Origin: Sphingomonas sp. LY29
GTDB lineage: Bacteria; Pseudomonadota; Alphaproteobacteria; Sphingomonadales; Sphingomonadaceae
NCBI RefSeq assembly: GCF_035593985.1
Contig: NZ_CP141587.1
Coordinates: forward strand, 1,054,001 to 1,118,000
Length of the DNA stretch: 64,000 nucleotides
Reading direction: 5' to 3'
A program made the translations under genes and the position numbers. The notes under the pieces were generated by a model. It was not told the origin of the DNA, searched no databases, and was given only the letters and a program-made list of their open reading frames with translations. Below, piece by piece: positions 45,959-56,644 of this stretch (positions are counted from its first letter, which is position 1; each line of letters begins with the position of its first letter).

Positions 45959-45987
45959 AAAGGGCTCCGTCTTTGGCGGGGCCCTTT
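45959..45987 (+). terminator. Terminator after sciP
   Basis: AAAGGGCTCCG (45959-45969) pairs with CGGGGCCCTTT (45977-45987), eleven pairs with one U-G wobble, around a 7-base loop, 28 bases past the sciP stop. The pairing Ts form the only U tract. Confidence 0.7.
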
Positions 45988-46152
45988 CGCGTTGCTGCGT
46001 GCCTCAGGGCTGGACAGGTCGCTACTTTGCCGGAACAACATTGGTGCATCGCGCGTCTTTGATGCCGGAAGGCGTCCCGCGAACAGGGTCCCACTAAGGC
46101 CGTTGCTTTGGTGGGTGTTCGTACAAGGGGGGCCGCGAACAGGAGGAACGCA

Positions 46153-46422
46153 ATGACCCTTATCCTTATCATCATCGTCGGTGGTATTCTTGGCTGGCTC
46201 GCCAGCATCGTAATGCGCACCGATGGCCAGCAGGGTATCCTGCTCAACGTCGTTGTCGGCATCGTCGGCGCTCTGCTCGGCGGTTTCCTGCTTGCACCGC
46301 TGCTTGGCGGCGGTTCGATCACCACCGGCGACTTCTCGCTGCCGAACCTGCTGATCTCGCTGCTTGGCGCGATTATCCTGCTCGCGATCGTGAACCTGGT
46401 TCGCCGCGGCAGCGTTCGCTAA
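46153..46422 (+). CDS. GlsB/YeaQ/YmgE-family small membrane protein
   Basis: 89 residues from ATG 46153, behind AGGAGG. Three hydrophobic segments (about residues 2-18, 28-46 and 64-80) have the glycine pattern GGILGWLASIVMR and VGIVGALLGGFLL of the family once called transglycosylase-associated. They are stress-related inner-membrane proteins of unknown mechanism. A second member is at 47304-47564, flanking the SIMPL gene. A strong bidirectional terminator follows. Confidence 0.88.
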   Translation: MTLILIIIVGGILGWLASIVMRTDGQQGILLNVVVGIVGALLGGFLLAPLLGGGSITTGDFSLPNLLISLLGAIILLAIVNLVRRGSVR

Positions 46423-46444
46423 GCGAACGACAAGCTGAAAAATT

Positions 46445-46480
46445 GGGGCCGTCCGGATCGTCCGGGCGGCCCCTTTTTTT
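46445..46480. terminator. Strong bidirectional intrinsic terminator
   Basis: GGGGCCGTCCGG (46445-46456) pairs with CCGGGCGGCCCC (46462-46473), twelve pairs including one wobble. Seven Ts follow on the plus strand, and five As precede it, serving the convergent SIMPL gene. Confidence 0.9.
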
Positions 46481-46482
46481 GC

Positions 46483-47211
46483 CTATTGCAGTTCAAAGCT
46501 CATCGAGACGTTCGCCTGCACTTCCTGGACACCCGGATCGATTTCGGTCTTCGCGACCCTCGATCCCTGCGCGATGACCGCGTCGGCCGCATAAGGCATC
46601 GGCGGCGGCACGTAGGCGCCGCTTTCGCTGACCGACAGGATCCGGACCACCCGCTTGCCTAGGGCCCGCGCATAAAGCTCGGCCCGCGCGCGGCCAGCCG
46701 CGATCGCCTTCACCCGCGCTTCGTCATAGGCGGCTTCGGGCTTGTCGATCGTCAGGTTGGGGCCGTTGATCTGGTTCGCCCCCTCGGCCACCAGCGCGTC
46801 GAGCACGGTGCCGGTGCGCTTCAAGTCGCGAAACTTCACGTTGACGCTGTTCGTCGCGCGATAGCCGGTCAGCGCGGGCGGCTGGTTTTCGGCATAGCGA
46901 TATTCGGGGCTCAGGCTGATCGACGACGTCTGGATATCGCGATCGGCGATCCCTGCGCGGCGAAGCGCGGCGCGAACCCGCTCCATCCGGGTGGCATTTT
47001 CTTCAATCGCCGCGGTGGCGGTCGGGCGGAGCGTCTGCACCCCCGCGGTGATGACGGCGACGTCGGGAACGCGGCTGACCTCGCCGCGCGCGTTGACGTC
47101 GAGACGGGTGCCGGCAAGCGAGGGCACGCCGACCACCGCGGTCTGCGCGGTCGCGACCGCCGGCAGGCTCACGCTTCCCAGCGCCGCGAGTGCGATCAGG
47201 GATTTCATCAT
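46483..47211 (-). CDS. SIMPL-domain (DUF541) periplasmic protein
   Basis: 242 residues. A signal peptide ends at ATAQ, followed by a single SIMPL/DUF541 domain: GRGEVSRVPDVAVITAGV-like opening, ATRMERVRAALRRAGIADRDIQTSSISLSPEYRY, and RARAELYARALGKRV. Related proteins (YggE, BP26) are implicated in oxidative stress tolerance, but the activity is undefined. It converges on the GlsB-type gene with a shared terminator and has its own terminator upstream from the next leftward gene. Confidence 0.9.
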   Translation of the reverse strand: MMKSLIALAALGSVSLPAVATAQTAVVGVPSLAGTRLDVNARGEVSRVPDVAVITAGVQTLRPTATAAIEENATRMERVRAALRRAGIADRDIQTSSISLSPEYRYAENQPPALTGYRATNSVNVKFRDLKRTGTVLDALVAEGANQINGPNLTIDKPEAAYDEARVKAIAAGRARAELYARALGKRVVRILSVSESGAYVPPPMPYAADAVIAQGSRVAKTEIDPGVQEVQANVSMSFELQ

Positions 47212-47235
47212 CTCAATCTCCTTTTACGGACCAAC

Positions 47236-47280
47236 AAAAAGGCCACCGCCGCCGCCCGGATGGCGGATCGGCGATGGCCT
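47236..47280 (-). terminator. Terminator after the second GlsB-type gene
   Basis: In the leftward sense GGCCATCGCCG pairs with CGGCGGTGGCC (one wobble), with an inner CCGCC/GGCGG stem, followed by five Ts. Positions 47236-47279 hold it, 25 bases past the stop. Confidence 0.8.
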
Positions 47281-47303
47281 CAAAATGAACGGCGAACCGT
47301 TGC

Positions 47304-47564
47304 TTAGCGGCGGCGAAGCACCAGCCGGTAGATCAGCAGCAACAGGAAGGCACCGACGATCGCGGCAATGAAGCCGGCGGCTTCGCCCTCGTCATACCAA
47401 CCGACCATCTTGCCGAGGAAACCGGCCAGCAGGGCGCCGGCAATGCCGAGCAGGATGGTGATGATGCAGCCGCCCGGATCCTTGCCCGGCATCAGCAGCT
47501 TGGCGATCGCACCGGCAATGAGGCCGATCACGATCCATCCGATAATTCCGTAACTTTCGATCAT
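47304..47564 (-). CDS. GlsB/YeaQ/YmgE-family stress-response membrane protein
   Basis: 86 residues. IIGWIVIGLIAGAIAKLLMPGKDPGG is the typical family opening with the PG(K/R)DPGG turn, followed by two more helices (about residues 33-51 and 62-80) and a basic RLVLRRR end. It is a closer match to the family consensus than the copy at 46153-46422. A single gene, with ribosome-binding site GAAGGGG before the ATG and a terminator after it. Confidence 0.92.
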   Translation of the reverse strand: MIESYGIIGWIVIGLIAGAIAKLLMPGKDPGGCIITILLGIAGALLAGFLGKMVGWYDEGEAAGFIAAIVGAFLLLLIYRLVLRRR

Positions 47565-47763
47565 CCCCTTCGCGCTCCCTTACATTTGTCGAATAGGCCC
47601 CTGTTGGACCATGGTCGTTGCAGTTTGGCAACAACGCGCTTCGGCAGGACCAGTGCCGCCGTTCGTAGAAAAGCGCTTCACACCGGCGCCGGCTATCTGC
47701 AGTTGCCTGTAGTGCCTTATTTGGGTAACACAGTTTCGGCAGACAGCTGTCGGATCCACGGAC

Positions 47764-48966
47764 ATGAATGATGAGAGAATGCGGCCAATGAACCGGGAAA
47801 CCACTTTCGCAAGTTCCGACACGCTGGTCGTGGTCGATCGGTCGAATCGTCGGCGCAACATCATCATCGCGGCCTTGATCGTCGTCGCGGCGCTCGCGGC
47901 GGCGTGGTTCCTGTTCGGCAAGGGTGACGATCCCGCCGCGACCGCCGGCGCAGGCCAGGGCGGACGCCGCGGCCAGATTCCGACCGTGTCGATCATCGTT
48001 CCGGGACAAAGCCAAGTCGGCCGCACGCTGACCGCCTCGGGCGCGCTGGCCGCGCGTCGCGACCAGCCGGTCGGTGTCGCGGGCGAAGGCGGCCTCGTCC
48101 GCGCCGTCACCGTCGATGCTGGCAGCTGGGTCCGCCAGGGCCAGGTGCTCGCCAGCGTCGATCGCTCGGTGCAGACCCAGACCGCCGCCCAGCTCGGCGC
48201 GTCGATCCAGGTCGCGCGCGCCGACGCCGCTCTTGCCCAGAACGAATATGAGCGCAGCGCTTCGCTCGTCGGTCGCGGCTTCGTGTCGAAGGCCGATCTC
48301 GATCGTAAGCGCGCCGCGCGCGACGCCGCCAACGCCCGCGTCCGCGTCGCCGAAGCGCAGCTTGGCGCCGCTCGTGCGCAAATCGGTCGTCTCGACATCC
48401 GCGCGCCCACCAGCGGCCTGATCCTCGCCCGCAATGTCGAAGTCGGTCAGGTCATTTCGGCCGGATCGCCCGCGCTGTTCCGCCTTGCTAGCGGCGGCGA
48501 TTTTGAAATGCGCGCGCAGATGTCGCAGCAGGATTTGGCCTTCGTCCGCGAGGGGATGCCGGCTTCGGTCACGCCGATCGGCTCGACCCGCGCCTTCTCC
48601 GGCCGCGTGTGGCAGGTGTCTCCGATCATCGACCCGACCAGCCGCCAGGGCGAGGTTCGGATTTCGGTTCCCTATGACGCCAGCCTTCGTCCGGGCGGGT
48701 TCGCGGAGGCCAAGATTGCCGCCGGCGCGACCACCGCCCCGCTGCTTCCGCAGAGCGCGGTGCTGAGCGACGAGAAAGGCAATTACGTCTTCATCATCAA
48801 CGCCAAGAACGAGGTCGAACGCCGCGACATCCGCATCGGAAGCGTCGGCGACCAGGGCGTGACCATCGCGCAGGGCCTGTCGGGCCAGGAGCAGGTCGTG
48901 CTGTCGGCCGGTCCGTTCCTCAACCCCGGCCAGAAGGTTGCGCCGCGCCGCCAGGCAGCGCGTTGA
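47764..48966 (+). CDS. RND efflux periplasmic adaptor (membrane fusion protein)
   Basis: About 400 residues from ATG 47764. ATGs at 47779 and 47788 are alternatives. One membrane helix (about residues 35-53, NIIIAALIVVAALAAAWFLF) anchors it. Barrel and lipoyl halves follow (GEGGLVRAVTVDAGSWVRQGQVLASVD; IRAPTSGLILARNVEVGQVI), with an intervening alpha-hairpin, and end in a membrane-proximal domain. It connects the RND pump to an outer-membrane channel. That channel is not encoded here. The pump gene starts 28 bases downstream. Confidence 0.93.
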   Translation: MNDERMRPMNRETTFASSDTLVVVDRSNRRRNIIIAALIVVAALAAAWFLFGKGDDPAATAGAGQGGRRGQIPTVSIIVPGQSQVGRTLTASGALAARRDQPVGVAGEGGLVRAVTVDAGSWVRQGQVLASVDRSVQTQTAAQLGASIQVARADAALAQNEYERSASLVGRGFVSKADLDRKRAARDAANARVRVAEAQLGAARAQIGRLDIRAPTSGLILARNVEVGQVISAGSPALFRLASGGDFEMRAQMSQQDLAFVREGMPASVTPIGSTRAFSGRVWQVSPIIDPTSRQGEVRISVPYDASLRPGGFAEAKIAAGATTAPLLPQSAVLSDEKGNYVFIINAKNEVERRDIRIGSVGDQGVTIAQGLSGQEQVVLSAGPFLNPGQKVAPRRQAAR

Positions 48967-48994
48967 CGCCCACGATTGAGCGAAAGCTGACCCC

Positions 48995-51900
48995 ATGAAT
49001 TTTCGTAATATCTCATCGTGGTGCATCCAGAACCCGGTGCCGCCGATCGTCCTGTTCATCGGGCTAATGCTCGCGGGGATCGTCGCCTTCATGGGGATGG
49101 AGGTCAATAACAACCCGGACATCGATTTCCCGGCGGCCAACGTCAACATCTCGCAGCCCGGCGCCGCGCCGACCGAGATGGAGAACCAGATCACGCAAAA
49201 GGTCGAGGCCGCGATTCGCAGCGTCGACGGCGTTGACGAGATCAACAGCTCGGTCCGCGAGGGCAACAGCAACACCTTCGTCCAGTTCGAGATCGGCACC
49301 CCGACCGACCGCGCGGTCAACGACGTTCGCGACGCGGTCACGCAGATCCGCGGCGACCTGCCCGAAGGCATCCTCGAGCCGCAGATCAGCCGCGAAGACA
49401 TCAGCGGCGATCCGATCCTGTTCGTCGCCGCCGAAACCACCGACATGACGCTGGAACAGCTCAGCTGGTATGTCGACAACACCGTGTCACGCCGCCTGCT
49501 GGGCGTCGAGGGCGTCGCCGCGGTCAGCCGCGAGGGCGGCGTCGATCGCACCATCCGCGTCATCCTCGACCCCGCCGCGCTCCAGGCGCAGGGAATCACC
49601 GCCGCGTCGGTCAATGCGCAGCTTCGCCAGACCAACCTCAATGCCGCAGGCGGCCGCGCCGAGATCGCGGGCTCCGAGCAGGCGGTCCGCGTGCTCGGCA
49701 ATGCCGCCAATGCCTACGACCTGTCGCAGACTCAGATTGCCGTCCCGGGCGGCCGCACCGTTCGCCTGGCCGACCTTGGCGAGGTCAAGGACGCCTATTC
49801 CGAGCAGCGCACCATCGCGAAGATGAACGGCCGCCAGGTCATCAGCTTCAACGTCCAGCGCTCGAAGGGCTCGTCCGAGGTTACCGCCTATGACGACGCC
49901 TGGGCAGAGCTTCGCAAGATCGAGAAGGAGGATCCGCGGATCCGCTTCGTCGAGATTATCAACCAGGTCGACTACACCAAGGAACAGTATCACTCGGCGA
50001 TGATGGGCCTGATCGAGGGCGCGGTCCTCGCGGTTCTCGTGGTGTTCCTGTTCCTTCGCGACTTCCGCGCGACACTGATCGCGGCGATCGCGATCCCGCT
50101 GTCGGCCATCCCCGCCTTCTGGTTCATGAGCCTGATGGGCATCACCCTCAACGGCCTGTCGCTGCTCGCGCTTAGCCTGGTCGCGGGGGTGCTCGTCGAT
50201 GACGCGATCGTGGAGATTGAGAACATCGTCCGGCACATGCGCATGGGCAAGACCGCCTATCAGGCGTCGATGGACGCGGCCGACGAAATCGGCCTCGCGG
50301 TCGTCGCGACCACCATGGCGATCGTCGCGGTGTTCCTGCCCGTCGCGCTGATGCCGGGCATCTCGGGCCAATTCTTCAAGAGCTTCGGCTACACCGTCGT
50401 CATCGCGGTGCTGATGAGCCTGTTCGTCGCGCGCATGATCACGCCATTGATTGCCGCTTATTTCCTGAAGGCCCACGGCATCCAGGAACATGCCGGCGGC
50501 AAGGGGATGGAGAAGTATCTCGGCATCCTGCGCTGGAGCCTCGATACCTCCAAGGCAGAAAATTACCGCCGCGAGCATCCGGGCAAGATGAGCGCCGTCT
50601 GGTCGCTGACGAAGGACCACCGCTTTGCGATGGTGCTCGCCGGGATCGGCGCGTTCGTCCTTCAGGGCGTGCTGTTCGCGACGCTGTCGATGTCGTTCCA
50701 GCCGCCGGTCAACGTCGACTTCAGCCGCGTCCGCATCGGCATGCCGCCGGGCACGACGCTGGAGCAGACCGCCGCCGTTGCCGACCGCGCCGCGGAGATC
50801 ATCGAAAAGGATCCGTCGGTCGACCGCGTCTTCCAGCGCATCTTCGTCGGATCGGGCTTCCTCAACATCGTGCTGAAGAAGGACCGCGAAGTCACCTCGA
50901 CCGAGTTCGAGCGCAACCTTGCCCCGCAGGTGTCGGCCATCGCCGACGCGCAGGTGAACTTCATCAGCCAGGCTGGTGGCGGTCCGGGCGGCGGCGGGCG
51001 CGACATGACGCTCTACCTCGGCAGCGACAATCCCGAACTGCTGATGGCGACTGCGAACAAGATCGTCGACGAGATGACCCCGCTCAGCCAGCTTCGCGCC
51101 CCGCGCGTGCAGGGTGATCTGGTGCGTCCGGAAATCACGATCGCGCCGCGCTTCGACCTGGCCGCCGACCTCGGCGTCACGACGACCGCGCTCAGCCAGA
51201 CGATCCGCATCGCGACGCTGGGCGACATTGCGCAGAACAGCGCAAAGTTCTCGCTGGCCGATCGCCAGGTGCCGATCACCGTCTCGCTGCCCGAAAGCTC
51301 GCGCAAGGATCTCGCCACGCTCGAGAATCTGCCGGTGCCGACGTCGAGTGGCGGCTCGGTGCCGCTGAAATCGGTCGCCGAGATCGGCTTCGGCTCGGGT
51401 CCGACGACGGTCCAGCGGACCGACCAGATCCGCCGCATCGCGATCGGCGCCGACCTGTCGCCGGGCCTGGTGTCGGGCGACGTGTGGCCGCTGATCAACA
51501 ACCTGCCGACGGTCAAGAATCTGCCCGACGGCGTCCAGAAGCTCGAGCTTGGCGACAGCAAGTGGCAGGCCGAACTGCTCTACTACTTCGCGATCGCGCT
51601 GGGATCGGGCGTGCTGCTGGTGTTCGCGGTCCTCGTGCTGCTCTACCGCCGCTTCCTGTCGCCGCTGGTCAACATGGGCTCGCTGCTGCTCGCTCCGCTC
51701 GGCGCAGCGATTGCACTTCACCTGACCGGCAACCCGATCTCGCTGCCGGTGCTGATCGGCATCCTGATGCTGTTCGGGATCGTCGCCAAGAACTCGATCC
51801 TGCTGGTCGACTTCGCGGTCGAGATGATGGGGCACGGCGTCGAGAAAAACGAGGCGATCGTCGAAGCGGGCCACAAGCGCGCGCAGCCGATCGTCATGAC

Positions 51901-52156
51901 GACGGTGGCGATGGTCGCGGGCATGGTTCCGATCGCGCTGTCGCTCAGCGGCGACGGCAGCTGGCGCGCGCCGATGGGCGTGACCGTGATCGGTGGCCTG
52001 CTGTTCTCGACCTTGCTGACGCTGCTGCTGGTCCCCGCCTTCTTCTCGATCGCGATCGACATCGAGACGTGGTTGGGCTCGAAGTTCAGCAAGCTCGTCG
52101 ACAATGGCGAGCCGCACAAGCCGATGGACGAGCCGGTTCCCGAACCCGCGGAGTGA
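48995..52156 (+). CDS. RND-family efflux transporter permease
   Basis: 1053 residues with the AcrB layout: a first helix (about residues 15-35), a large periplasmic loop, six helices, a second loop (about residues 560-880) and five C-terminal helices. [17 protein letters not shown] carries the paired Asp of the proton relay in helix 4, and [14 protein letters not shown] is the matching helix-10 motif with its Lys. It exports hydrophobic or cationic compounds by proton antiport as a trimer. Spacing and order show one operon with the adaptor. Substrate unknown. Confidence 0.95.
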   Translation: MNFRNISSWCIQNPVPPIVLFIGLMLAGIVAFMGMEVNNNPDIDFPAANVNISQPGAAPTEMENQITQKVEAAIRSVDGVDEINSSVREGNSNTFVQFEIGTPTDRAVNDVRDAVTQIRGDLPEGILEPQISREDISGDPILFVAAETTDMTLEQLSWYVDNTVSRRLLGVEGVAAVSREGGVDRTIRVILDPAALQAQGITAASVNAQLRQTNLNAAGGRAEIAGSEQAVRVLGNAANAYDLSQTQIAVPGGRTVRLADLGEVKDAYSEQRTIAKMNGRQVISFNVQRSKGSSEVTAYDDAWAELRKIEKEDPRIRFVEIINQVDYTKEQYHSAMMGLIEGAVLAVLVVFLFLRDFRATLIAAIAIPLSAIPAFWFMSLMGITLNGLSLLALSLVAGVLVDDAIVEIENIVRHMRMGKTAYQASMDAADEIGLAVVATTMAIVAVFLPVALMPGISGQFFKSFGYTVVIAVLMSLFVARMITPLIAAYFLKAHGIQEHAGGKGMEKYLGILRWSLDTSKAENYRREHPGKMSAVWSLTKDHRFAMVLAGIGAFVLQGVLFATLSMSFQPPVNVDFSRVRIGMPPGTTLEQTAAVADRAAEIIEKDPSVDRVFQRIFVGSGFLNIVLKKDREVTSTEFERNLAPQVSAIADAQVNFISQAGGGPGGGGRDMTLYLGSDNPELLMATANKIVDEMTPLSQLRAPRVQGDLVRPEITIAPRFDLAADLGVTTTALSQTIRIATLGDIAQNSAKFSLADRQVPITVSLPESSRKDLATLENLPVPTSSGGSVPLKSVAEIGFGSGPTTVQRTDQIRRIAIGADLSPGLVSGDVWPLINNLPTVKNLPDGVQKLELGDSKWQAELLYYFAIALGSGVLLVFAVLVLLYRRFLSPLVNMGSLLLAPLGAAIALHLTGNPISLPVLIGILMLFGIVAKNSILLVDFAVEMMGHGVEKNEAIVEAGHKRAQPIVMTTVAMVAGMVPIALSLSGDGSWRAPMGVTVIGGLLFSTLLTLLLVPAFFSIAIDIETWLGSKFSKLVDNGEPHKPMDEPVPEPAE

Positions 52157-52187
52157 CATCGGCGTCGGCGAAGCTAAGGTGGCCGCG

Positions 52188-53450
52188 ATGACCGCGCGGC
52201 CACCAGCACTCTCCCGATTCAATCCTTCCCAGCCCGGCGCTGCCGGCATGAAGGCTGCCGCGACCGGCCTGCTCGTCGCGATGGCGGGCGTCTTCATCGT
52301 CGCTCGAATCTACGAGCCCGCCTATCCCTGGGTCGGGTTCGTCAAGGCGTTCGCCGAAGCGGCGATGGTCGGCGGGCTGGCCGATTGGTTCGCGGTGACT
52401 GCCTTGTTCCGCCACCCGCTCGGCCTTCCGATCCCCCACACCGCGATCATCCCGCGCAACAAGGATCGCATCGGCGAGACGCTGGCGAACTTCCTGCAGA
52501 CCAATTTCCTGATTGCGCCCGTGGTGGCGCGACGGATGCGCCACATCGACCTGGCGGGCGCGGCGGGCCGTTTCCTGCAGGCACCACAGGGCGAGGAAAC
52601 GCGGATCAGACGCGGGGCAAGCCGCCTCATTGCCGACCTGTTCGAAGGACTCGACGACGAGCGGCTTGGTGGGCTCGTCAAAAGCTCGATCGCCAATCGT
52701 ATCCGCTCGATGGAGGTGTCTCCCTTGCTCGGCCACGCGCTTGCGTCGGCGATCAACGAAGACCGCCACGTGCCGATGCTCGAGGCCGCGATCCGCTGGA
52801 CCGCGCGCGCGCTCGACGCAAACGAAGGCCTGATTCGCGAAATGGTGCACAAACGCGCCAACTGGGTGCTCAAGCTTGCCGGACTCGATGCCAAGCTTGG
52901 CGATGCGATCATCGACGGCCTGCGCAAGCTCAGCGTCGACATGCAGGCCGATCCCGCGCACCCGGTGCGGGTCAAGATCGAACAGGCGCTAGCCGACCTC
53001 GCCAACGACCTTCAGACCAAGCCCGAAACGCGCGAGCGGGTCGAGGCGATGAAGGTCGAGCTGCTCGACAACAAGTCGGTTTCGTTGTGGCTCGATACGC
53101 TGTGGCAGAAGGGGCGTGAGGCGATCATCCGCGCCGCGCGCAATCCCGATGCGGCGATGGCGGGCAAGCTTGGCGACGTGCTGAAATCGATGGGCGCAAG
53201 CCTCGATACCGACGCGTCGATGAAGCGCGCGATCAACCAGTTCGCCCGGCGCGCGGTGGCCGGCATGGCGGCAAGCTATGGCGGGTCGATCGTCAAGCTG
53301 GTCAGCGAGACGATTCGCGGCTGGGACGCGCGCACGATCACCGACCGGCTGGAGAGCGCGGTCGGGCGCGATCTTCAGTATATCCGGATCAACGGCACGC
53401 TCGTCGGCGGCCTGGTCGGCCTCACGCTGCACGCCCTCGACACGCTGTAG
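52188..53450 (+). CDS. DUF445 membrane protein
   Basis: 420 residues from ATG 52188, behind AAGGTGG. One N-terminal hydrophobic segment (about residues 23-40) precedes VKAFAEAAMVGGLADWFAVTALFRHPLGLPIPHTAIIP, the signature stretch of DUF445 (YjiN/YheB-like) proteins. A long helical body follows and another hydrophobic stretch closes the protein (GTLVGGLVGLTLHAL). No enzymatic motif is present. It starts 31 bases after the RND pump and may be read through from it. Confidence 0.88.
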   Translation: MTARPPALSRFNPSQPGAAGMKAAATGLLVAMAGVFIVARIYEPAYPWVGFVKAFAEAAMVGGLADWFAVTALFRHPLGLPIPHTAIIPRNKDRIGETLANFLQTNFLIAPVVARRMRHIDLAGAAGRFLQAPQGEETRIRRGASRLIADLFEGLDDERLGGLVKSSIANRIRSMEVSPLLGHALASAINEDRHVPMLEAAIRWTARALDANEGLIREMVHKRANWVLKLAGLDAKLGDAIIDGLRKLSVDMQADPAHPVRVKIEQALADLANDLQTKPETRERVEAMKVELLDNKSVSLWLDTLWQKGREAIIRAARNPDAAMAGKLGDVLKSMGASLDTDASMKRAINQFARRAVAGMAASYGGSIVKLVSETIRGWDARTITDRLESAVGRDLQYIRINGTLVGGLVGLTLHALDTL

Positions 53451-53507
53451 TTGCGCCGCGCGAACGCCGCGCTACGCTCCGCCACATATCATCTCGGGGG
53501 GAATTTT

Positions 53508-54851
53508 ATGATCAAGACCTTGCTTGCGTCGGCCGCGCTGACGATCGCCGCGCCTGTCGTCGCGCAGACCGCCGCGGCGCCCGCCCCTGCCCCTGCCCCT
53601 GCCGTCACCGTCATCCACGCTGGCAGCTTGTTGGCGGAGCCGGGCAAGGCCCCGCGCCGCAATGTCAGCATCGTCGTGCGAGGGCGCACCATCGCCGAAG
53701 TCCGCGACGGCTTCATCGACACTCCCGGCGCTCGCGTGGTCGATCTTCGTGGCGCGACCGTGCTGCCCGGCCTGATTGACAGCCACGTCCACTTCAACGG
53801 GCTCGACGACCGGCTTCAATCGCGATTGCAGGCGCCGTTTCGCGACAATGAGGATGAGGCGTTCACCGCGCTGCTCAACGCTCGCAAGACGCTGCTTGCG
53901 GGCTTCACCACCGTTCGCGACCTTGGCGGCGACGCGCGCACGATCCTGTCGCTGCGCGATGCGATCGAGGCCGGGCAATTCGCCGGGCCGACGATCGCCA
54001 GCGCGGCGGATATGGTGTCGGTCGGCGGCGGGCACGGCGACGTCAACGGCCTCAACCGCGACCTCACCGACATCTACAAGCCGCGCGCGACCAACGTCTG
54101 CAACGGCCCGGACGATTGCCGCCGCGCGGTTCGGGCGCAAATCAGCGCGGGCGCGGACGTGATCAAGTTCGCCGCGACCGGCGGCGTGCTGTCGAACGTT
54201 CCCGGCGGCCTCAACCAGCAGATGATGGACGACGAAATGCGCGCCGTGGTTACGACCGCCCGCACCTTCGGCCGCAAGGTCGCCGCCCATGCGCACGGCG
54301 TGGAGGGCGTCAATGCCGCCCTTCGCGCCGGGGTCAATTCGATCGAGCACGGCACCTTCACCAACGAAGAGAGCTTCCGCCTCTACAAGCAGACCGGCGC
54401 TTACTACGTGCCGACGCTGCTCGCCCCAGCGGCCGCACTCGCCGACGGGCAACGCGGCGCGCTGACGCCGGCCCAGTTCGAAAAAGCGCGCGCCGCCGCG
54501 GGCAATGCCGAGAAGAGCTTTGCCGAGGCGCACCGGCGCGGCGTAAAGATCGCGTTCGGCACCGACACCGGGGTCAGCCCGCACGGCCGCAATGCCGAGG
54601 AGTTCGCGCTGATGGTCCGGAACGGCATGAGCCCCGCGCAGGCGATCCGCACGGCAACGGTCGACGCCGCCGACCTGCTCGGCGTGTCGGCGAAGGTGGG
54701 GACGATCGAGCCGGGCAAGGACGCCGATATCATCGCGGTGGACGGCGACCCGACGCAGAATGTCCGCCTGCTCGAATCGGTTGGCTTCGTGATGAAAGCG
54801 GGCCGCGTTCACAAGCAAGGCGGCGCGCGGCAACTGACCGAGGTCGACTGA
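53508..54851 (+). CDS. Secreted metal-dependent amidohydrolase (imidazolonepropionase-like)
   Basis: 447 residues from ATG 53508, after GGGGGGAA. A signal peptide ends about APVVAQ, followed by an Ala-Pro repeat (APAPAPAPA). The amidohydrolase barrel then shows LPGLIDSHVHFNG (HxH), GADVIKFAATGG with the bridging Lys, KVAAHAHG, SIEHGTF and FGTDTG (metal Asp). The close relatives are Xaa-Pro or organophosphate-type hydrolases. The true substrate, likely a dipeptide or amide, is unknown. Confidence 0.87.
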   Translation: MIKTLLASAALTIAAPVVAQTAAAPAPAPAPAVTVIHAGSLLAEPGKAPRRNVSIVVRGRTIAEVRDGFIDTPGARVVDLRGATVLPGLIDSHVHFNGLDDRLQSRLQAPFRDNEDEAFTALLNARKTLLAGFTTVRDLGGDARTILSLRDAIEAGQFAGPTIASAADMVSVGGGHGDVNGLNRDLTDIYKPRATNVCNGPDDCRRAVRAQISAGADVIKFAATGGVLSNVPGGLNQQMMDDEMRAVVTTARTFGRKVAAHAHGVEGVNAALRAGVNSIEHGTFTNEESFRLYKQTGAYYVPTLLAPAAALADGQRGALTPAQFEKARAAAGNAEKSFAEAHRRGVKIAFGTDTGVSPHGRNAEEFALMVRNGMSPAQAIRTATVDAADLLGVSAKVGTIEPGKDADIIAVDGDPTQNVRLLESVGFVMKAGRVHKQGGARQLTEVD

Positions 54852-54886
54852 CCGTACCACCCGGAGGGGCTGTCCGGCGGGCAGCC

Positions 54887-56170
54887 CTATCCGGCGGAAA
54901 CGCGCTCGATCGTCGCTCCGACGCCCTGCAGCTTTTCCTCGAGCCGCTCGTACCCGCGGTCGAGGTGGTAGACCCGCAGCACTTCGGTCTCGCCTTCGGC
55001 GCATAGCCCGGCAAGCACGAGGCTCATCGACGCACGAAGGTCGGTGGCCATCACTTGCGCGCCGGTCATCGACTTGACCCCGTGGACGATCGCGGAGCGC
55101 CCGCGCACGTCGATCTCGGCGCCCATGCGGCGAAGCTCGGGGACGTGCATGTAGCGGTTCTCGAAGATCGTTTCCTCAAGGAAGCTTTCGCCTTCCGCGC
55201 GGCACAGCATCGCCATGAATTGCGCCTGCATGTCGGTCGGGAACCCCGGATAGGGAGCGGTCGAAATCGCCAGCGGCTTGAGCGGGCGATCGGCGGTCAC
55301 TTTGATGCCGTCGTCGGTCATCTCGATCAGCAGGCCAGCCGCCGCCAGGGCGTTGGTGATCGCCAGCATGTCCGCTGGTCGAGCCCCGACCAGCTCGATC
55401 GATCCACCGGTGATCCCGGCGGCGCAGGCATAGCTCCCCGCCTCGATCCGGTCGGGCATGACGGCGTAGGTGCAGCCGTCGAGCCCTTCGACCCCGTCGA
55501 CGATCAGGTGCGACGAACCGATTCCTTCGATCTTCGCGCCCATCGCCACCAGCAGGTTGCACAGATCGACGATCTCGGGCTCGCGCGCCGCGTTGAAGAA
55601 TTGGCTGCGGCCGCTGGCGAGGACCGCGGCCATCAGCACGTTCTCGGTCGCGCCGACCGACACGACCGGGAAGGTATAATCGCCGCCGGTCAGGCGTCCC
55701 TTGGGCGCGCTCGCCTTCACATAGCCGGCCGCCAGTTCGATGTCGGCGCCAATGGCTTCGAGAGCCTTCAAGTGAAGGTCGATCGGGCGATCACCGATCG
55801 CGCAGCCGCCCGGAAGCGACACGGTCGACTCGCCCGCTCGCGCCAGCATCGGCCCGAGCACCAGGATCGACGCGCGCATCTTGCGGACCATATCGTACGG
55901 CGCGACGGTCGACGCGATCTCGCGCGCGCTGAGCGTCATTCGGCGACCATATTCGCCTTTCTTGACGCCGGCGACCTTGGTCGAGGCGCCGAGGCCATTG
56001 AGAAGATGTGAGAAATTGTCGACGTCGGCGAGACGCGGAAGGTTGGTCAGCGTCAGCTTGTCGGCCGTCAGCAGCGCGCAGGGAAGCAGCGTCAATGCGC
56101 TGTTCTTGGCGCCCGAAATGGGAATGCGGCCTTCGAGGCGCTTGCCGCCCTTGATGCGAATGGAGTCCAT
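54887..56170 (-). CDS. murA: UDP-N-acetylglucosamine 1-carboxyvinyltransferase
   Basis: 427 residues. MurA hallmarks are [20 protein letters not shown], the catalytic cysteine of [19 protein letters not shown], and [22 protein letters not shown] and [13 protein letters not shown]. It transfers enolpyruvate from PEP to UDP-GlcNAc, the first committed peptidoglycan step and the fosfomycin target. Full length. Transcribed leftward after clpS, 48 bases apart. Confidence 0.97.
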   Translation of the reverse strand: MDSIRIKGGKRLEGRIPISGAKNSALTLLPCALLTADKLTLTNLPRLADVDNFSHLLNGLGASTKVAGVKKGEYGRRMTLSAREIASTVAPYDMVRKMRASILVLGPMLARAGESTVSLPGGCAIGDRPIDLHLKALEAIGADIELAAGYVKASAPKGRLTGGDYTFPVVSVGATENVLMAAVLASGRSQFFNAAREPEIVDLCNLLVAMGAKIEGIGSSHLIVDGVEGLDGCTYAVMPDRIEAGSYACAAGITGGSIELVGARPADMLAITNALAAAGLLIEMTDDGIKVTADRPLKPLAISTAPYPGFPTDMQAQFMAMLCRAEGESFLEETIFENRYMHVPELRRMGAEIDVRGRSAIVHGVKSMTGAQVMATDLRASMSLVLAGLCAEGETEVLRVYHLDRGYERLEEKLQGVGATIERVSAG

Positions 56171-56218
56171 CGTCCGCGCCTAAGTGGAACGCGGTCCGCT
56201 TTCAAGTGAGCGAGCTTG

Positions 56219-56575
56219 TCAGGCCTTTTCGAGCGTCGCCTGAAGCGGGTGCTGGTTCTCACGCGCGAAGTCGATCACCTGACTGACCTTGGTCTCGGCG
56301 ACCTCGTAGGTAAAGACGCCGCATACGCCGACGCCCTTCTGATGAACCTGGAGCATGACGCGGGTCGCGTCCTCGATTCCCATCGAGAAATAGCGCTGCA
56401 GGATCAGCACAACGAATTCCATCGGCGTGTAGTCGTCGTTGAGCAGCAGAACTTTATACTGACTGGGCTTCTTGGTCCGCGGCTTGGTGCGCGTGACGAC
56501 GCCGATCTCGACATCGTCGATACCGTCGCCCTGCCCCGGCTCGTCACCGGCATTGAGAATCACGTCGCTGATCAT
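56219..56575 (-). CDS. clpS: ClpS adaptor of the ClpAP protease
   Basis: 118 residues from ATG 56575. The ClpS core [20 protein letters not shown] with the N-degron pocket residues, then [25 protein letters not shown], matches the family. The unstructured first 40 residues are longer and more acidic than in E. coli ClpS, as in other alphaproteobacteria. It hands N-end-rule substrates to ClpAP. It reads leftward into murA. Confidence 0.95.
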   Translation of the reverse strand: MISDVILNAGDEPGQGDGIDDVEIGVVTRTKPRTKKPSQYKVLLLNDDYTPMEFVVLILQRYFSMGIEDATRVMLQVHQKGVGVCGVFTYEVAETKVSQVIDFARENQHPLQATLEKA

Positions 56576-56644
56576 GCTGCTTGTCCGAATATGGCATCGC
56601 GCCGACCGGCTGCAAGCGCCGACGAAGAAAAGCACGCGCCCAAA

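Noticed and set aside
47581-47590. Another BlaI-like site, TACATTTGTC, upstream of a GlsB-type gene
   Set aside because: One mismatch in the core and no palindrome; no link to BlaI.
49487-52297. Very long open frame (over 900 codons) opposite the RND permease
   Set aside because: Antisense shadow with low-complexity Arg/Asp composition; the plus-strand permease has full domain support.
54867-54887. Hairpin GGGCTG/CAGCCC between the amidohydrolase and murA genes
   Set aside because: Short stem, no T run, and it overlaps the murA stop codon, so not called a terminator.
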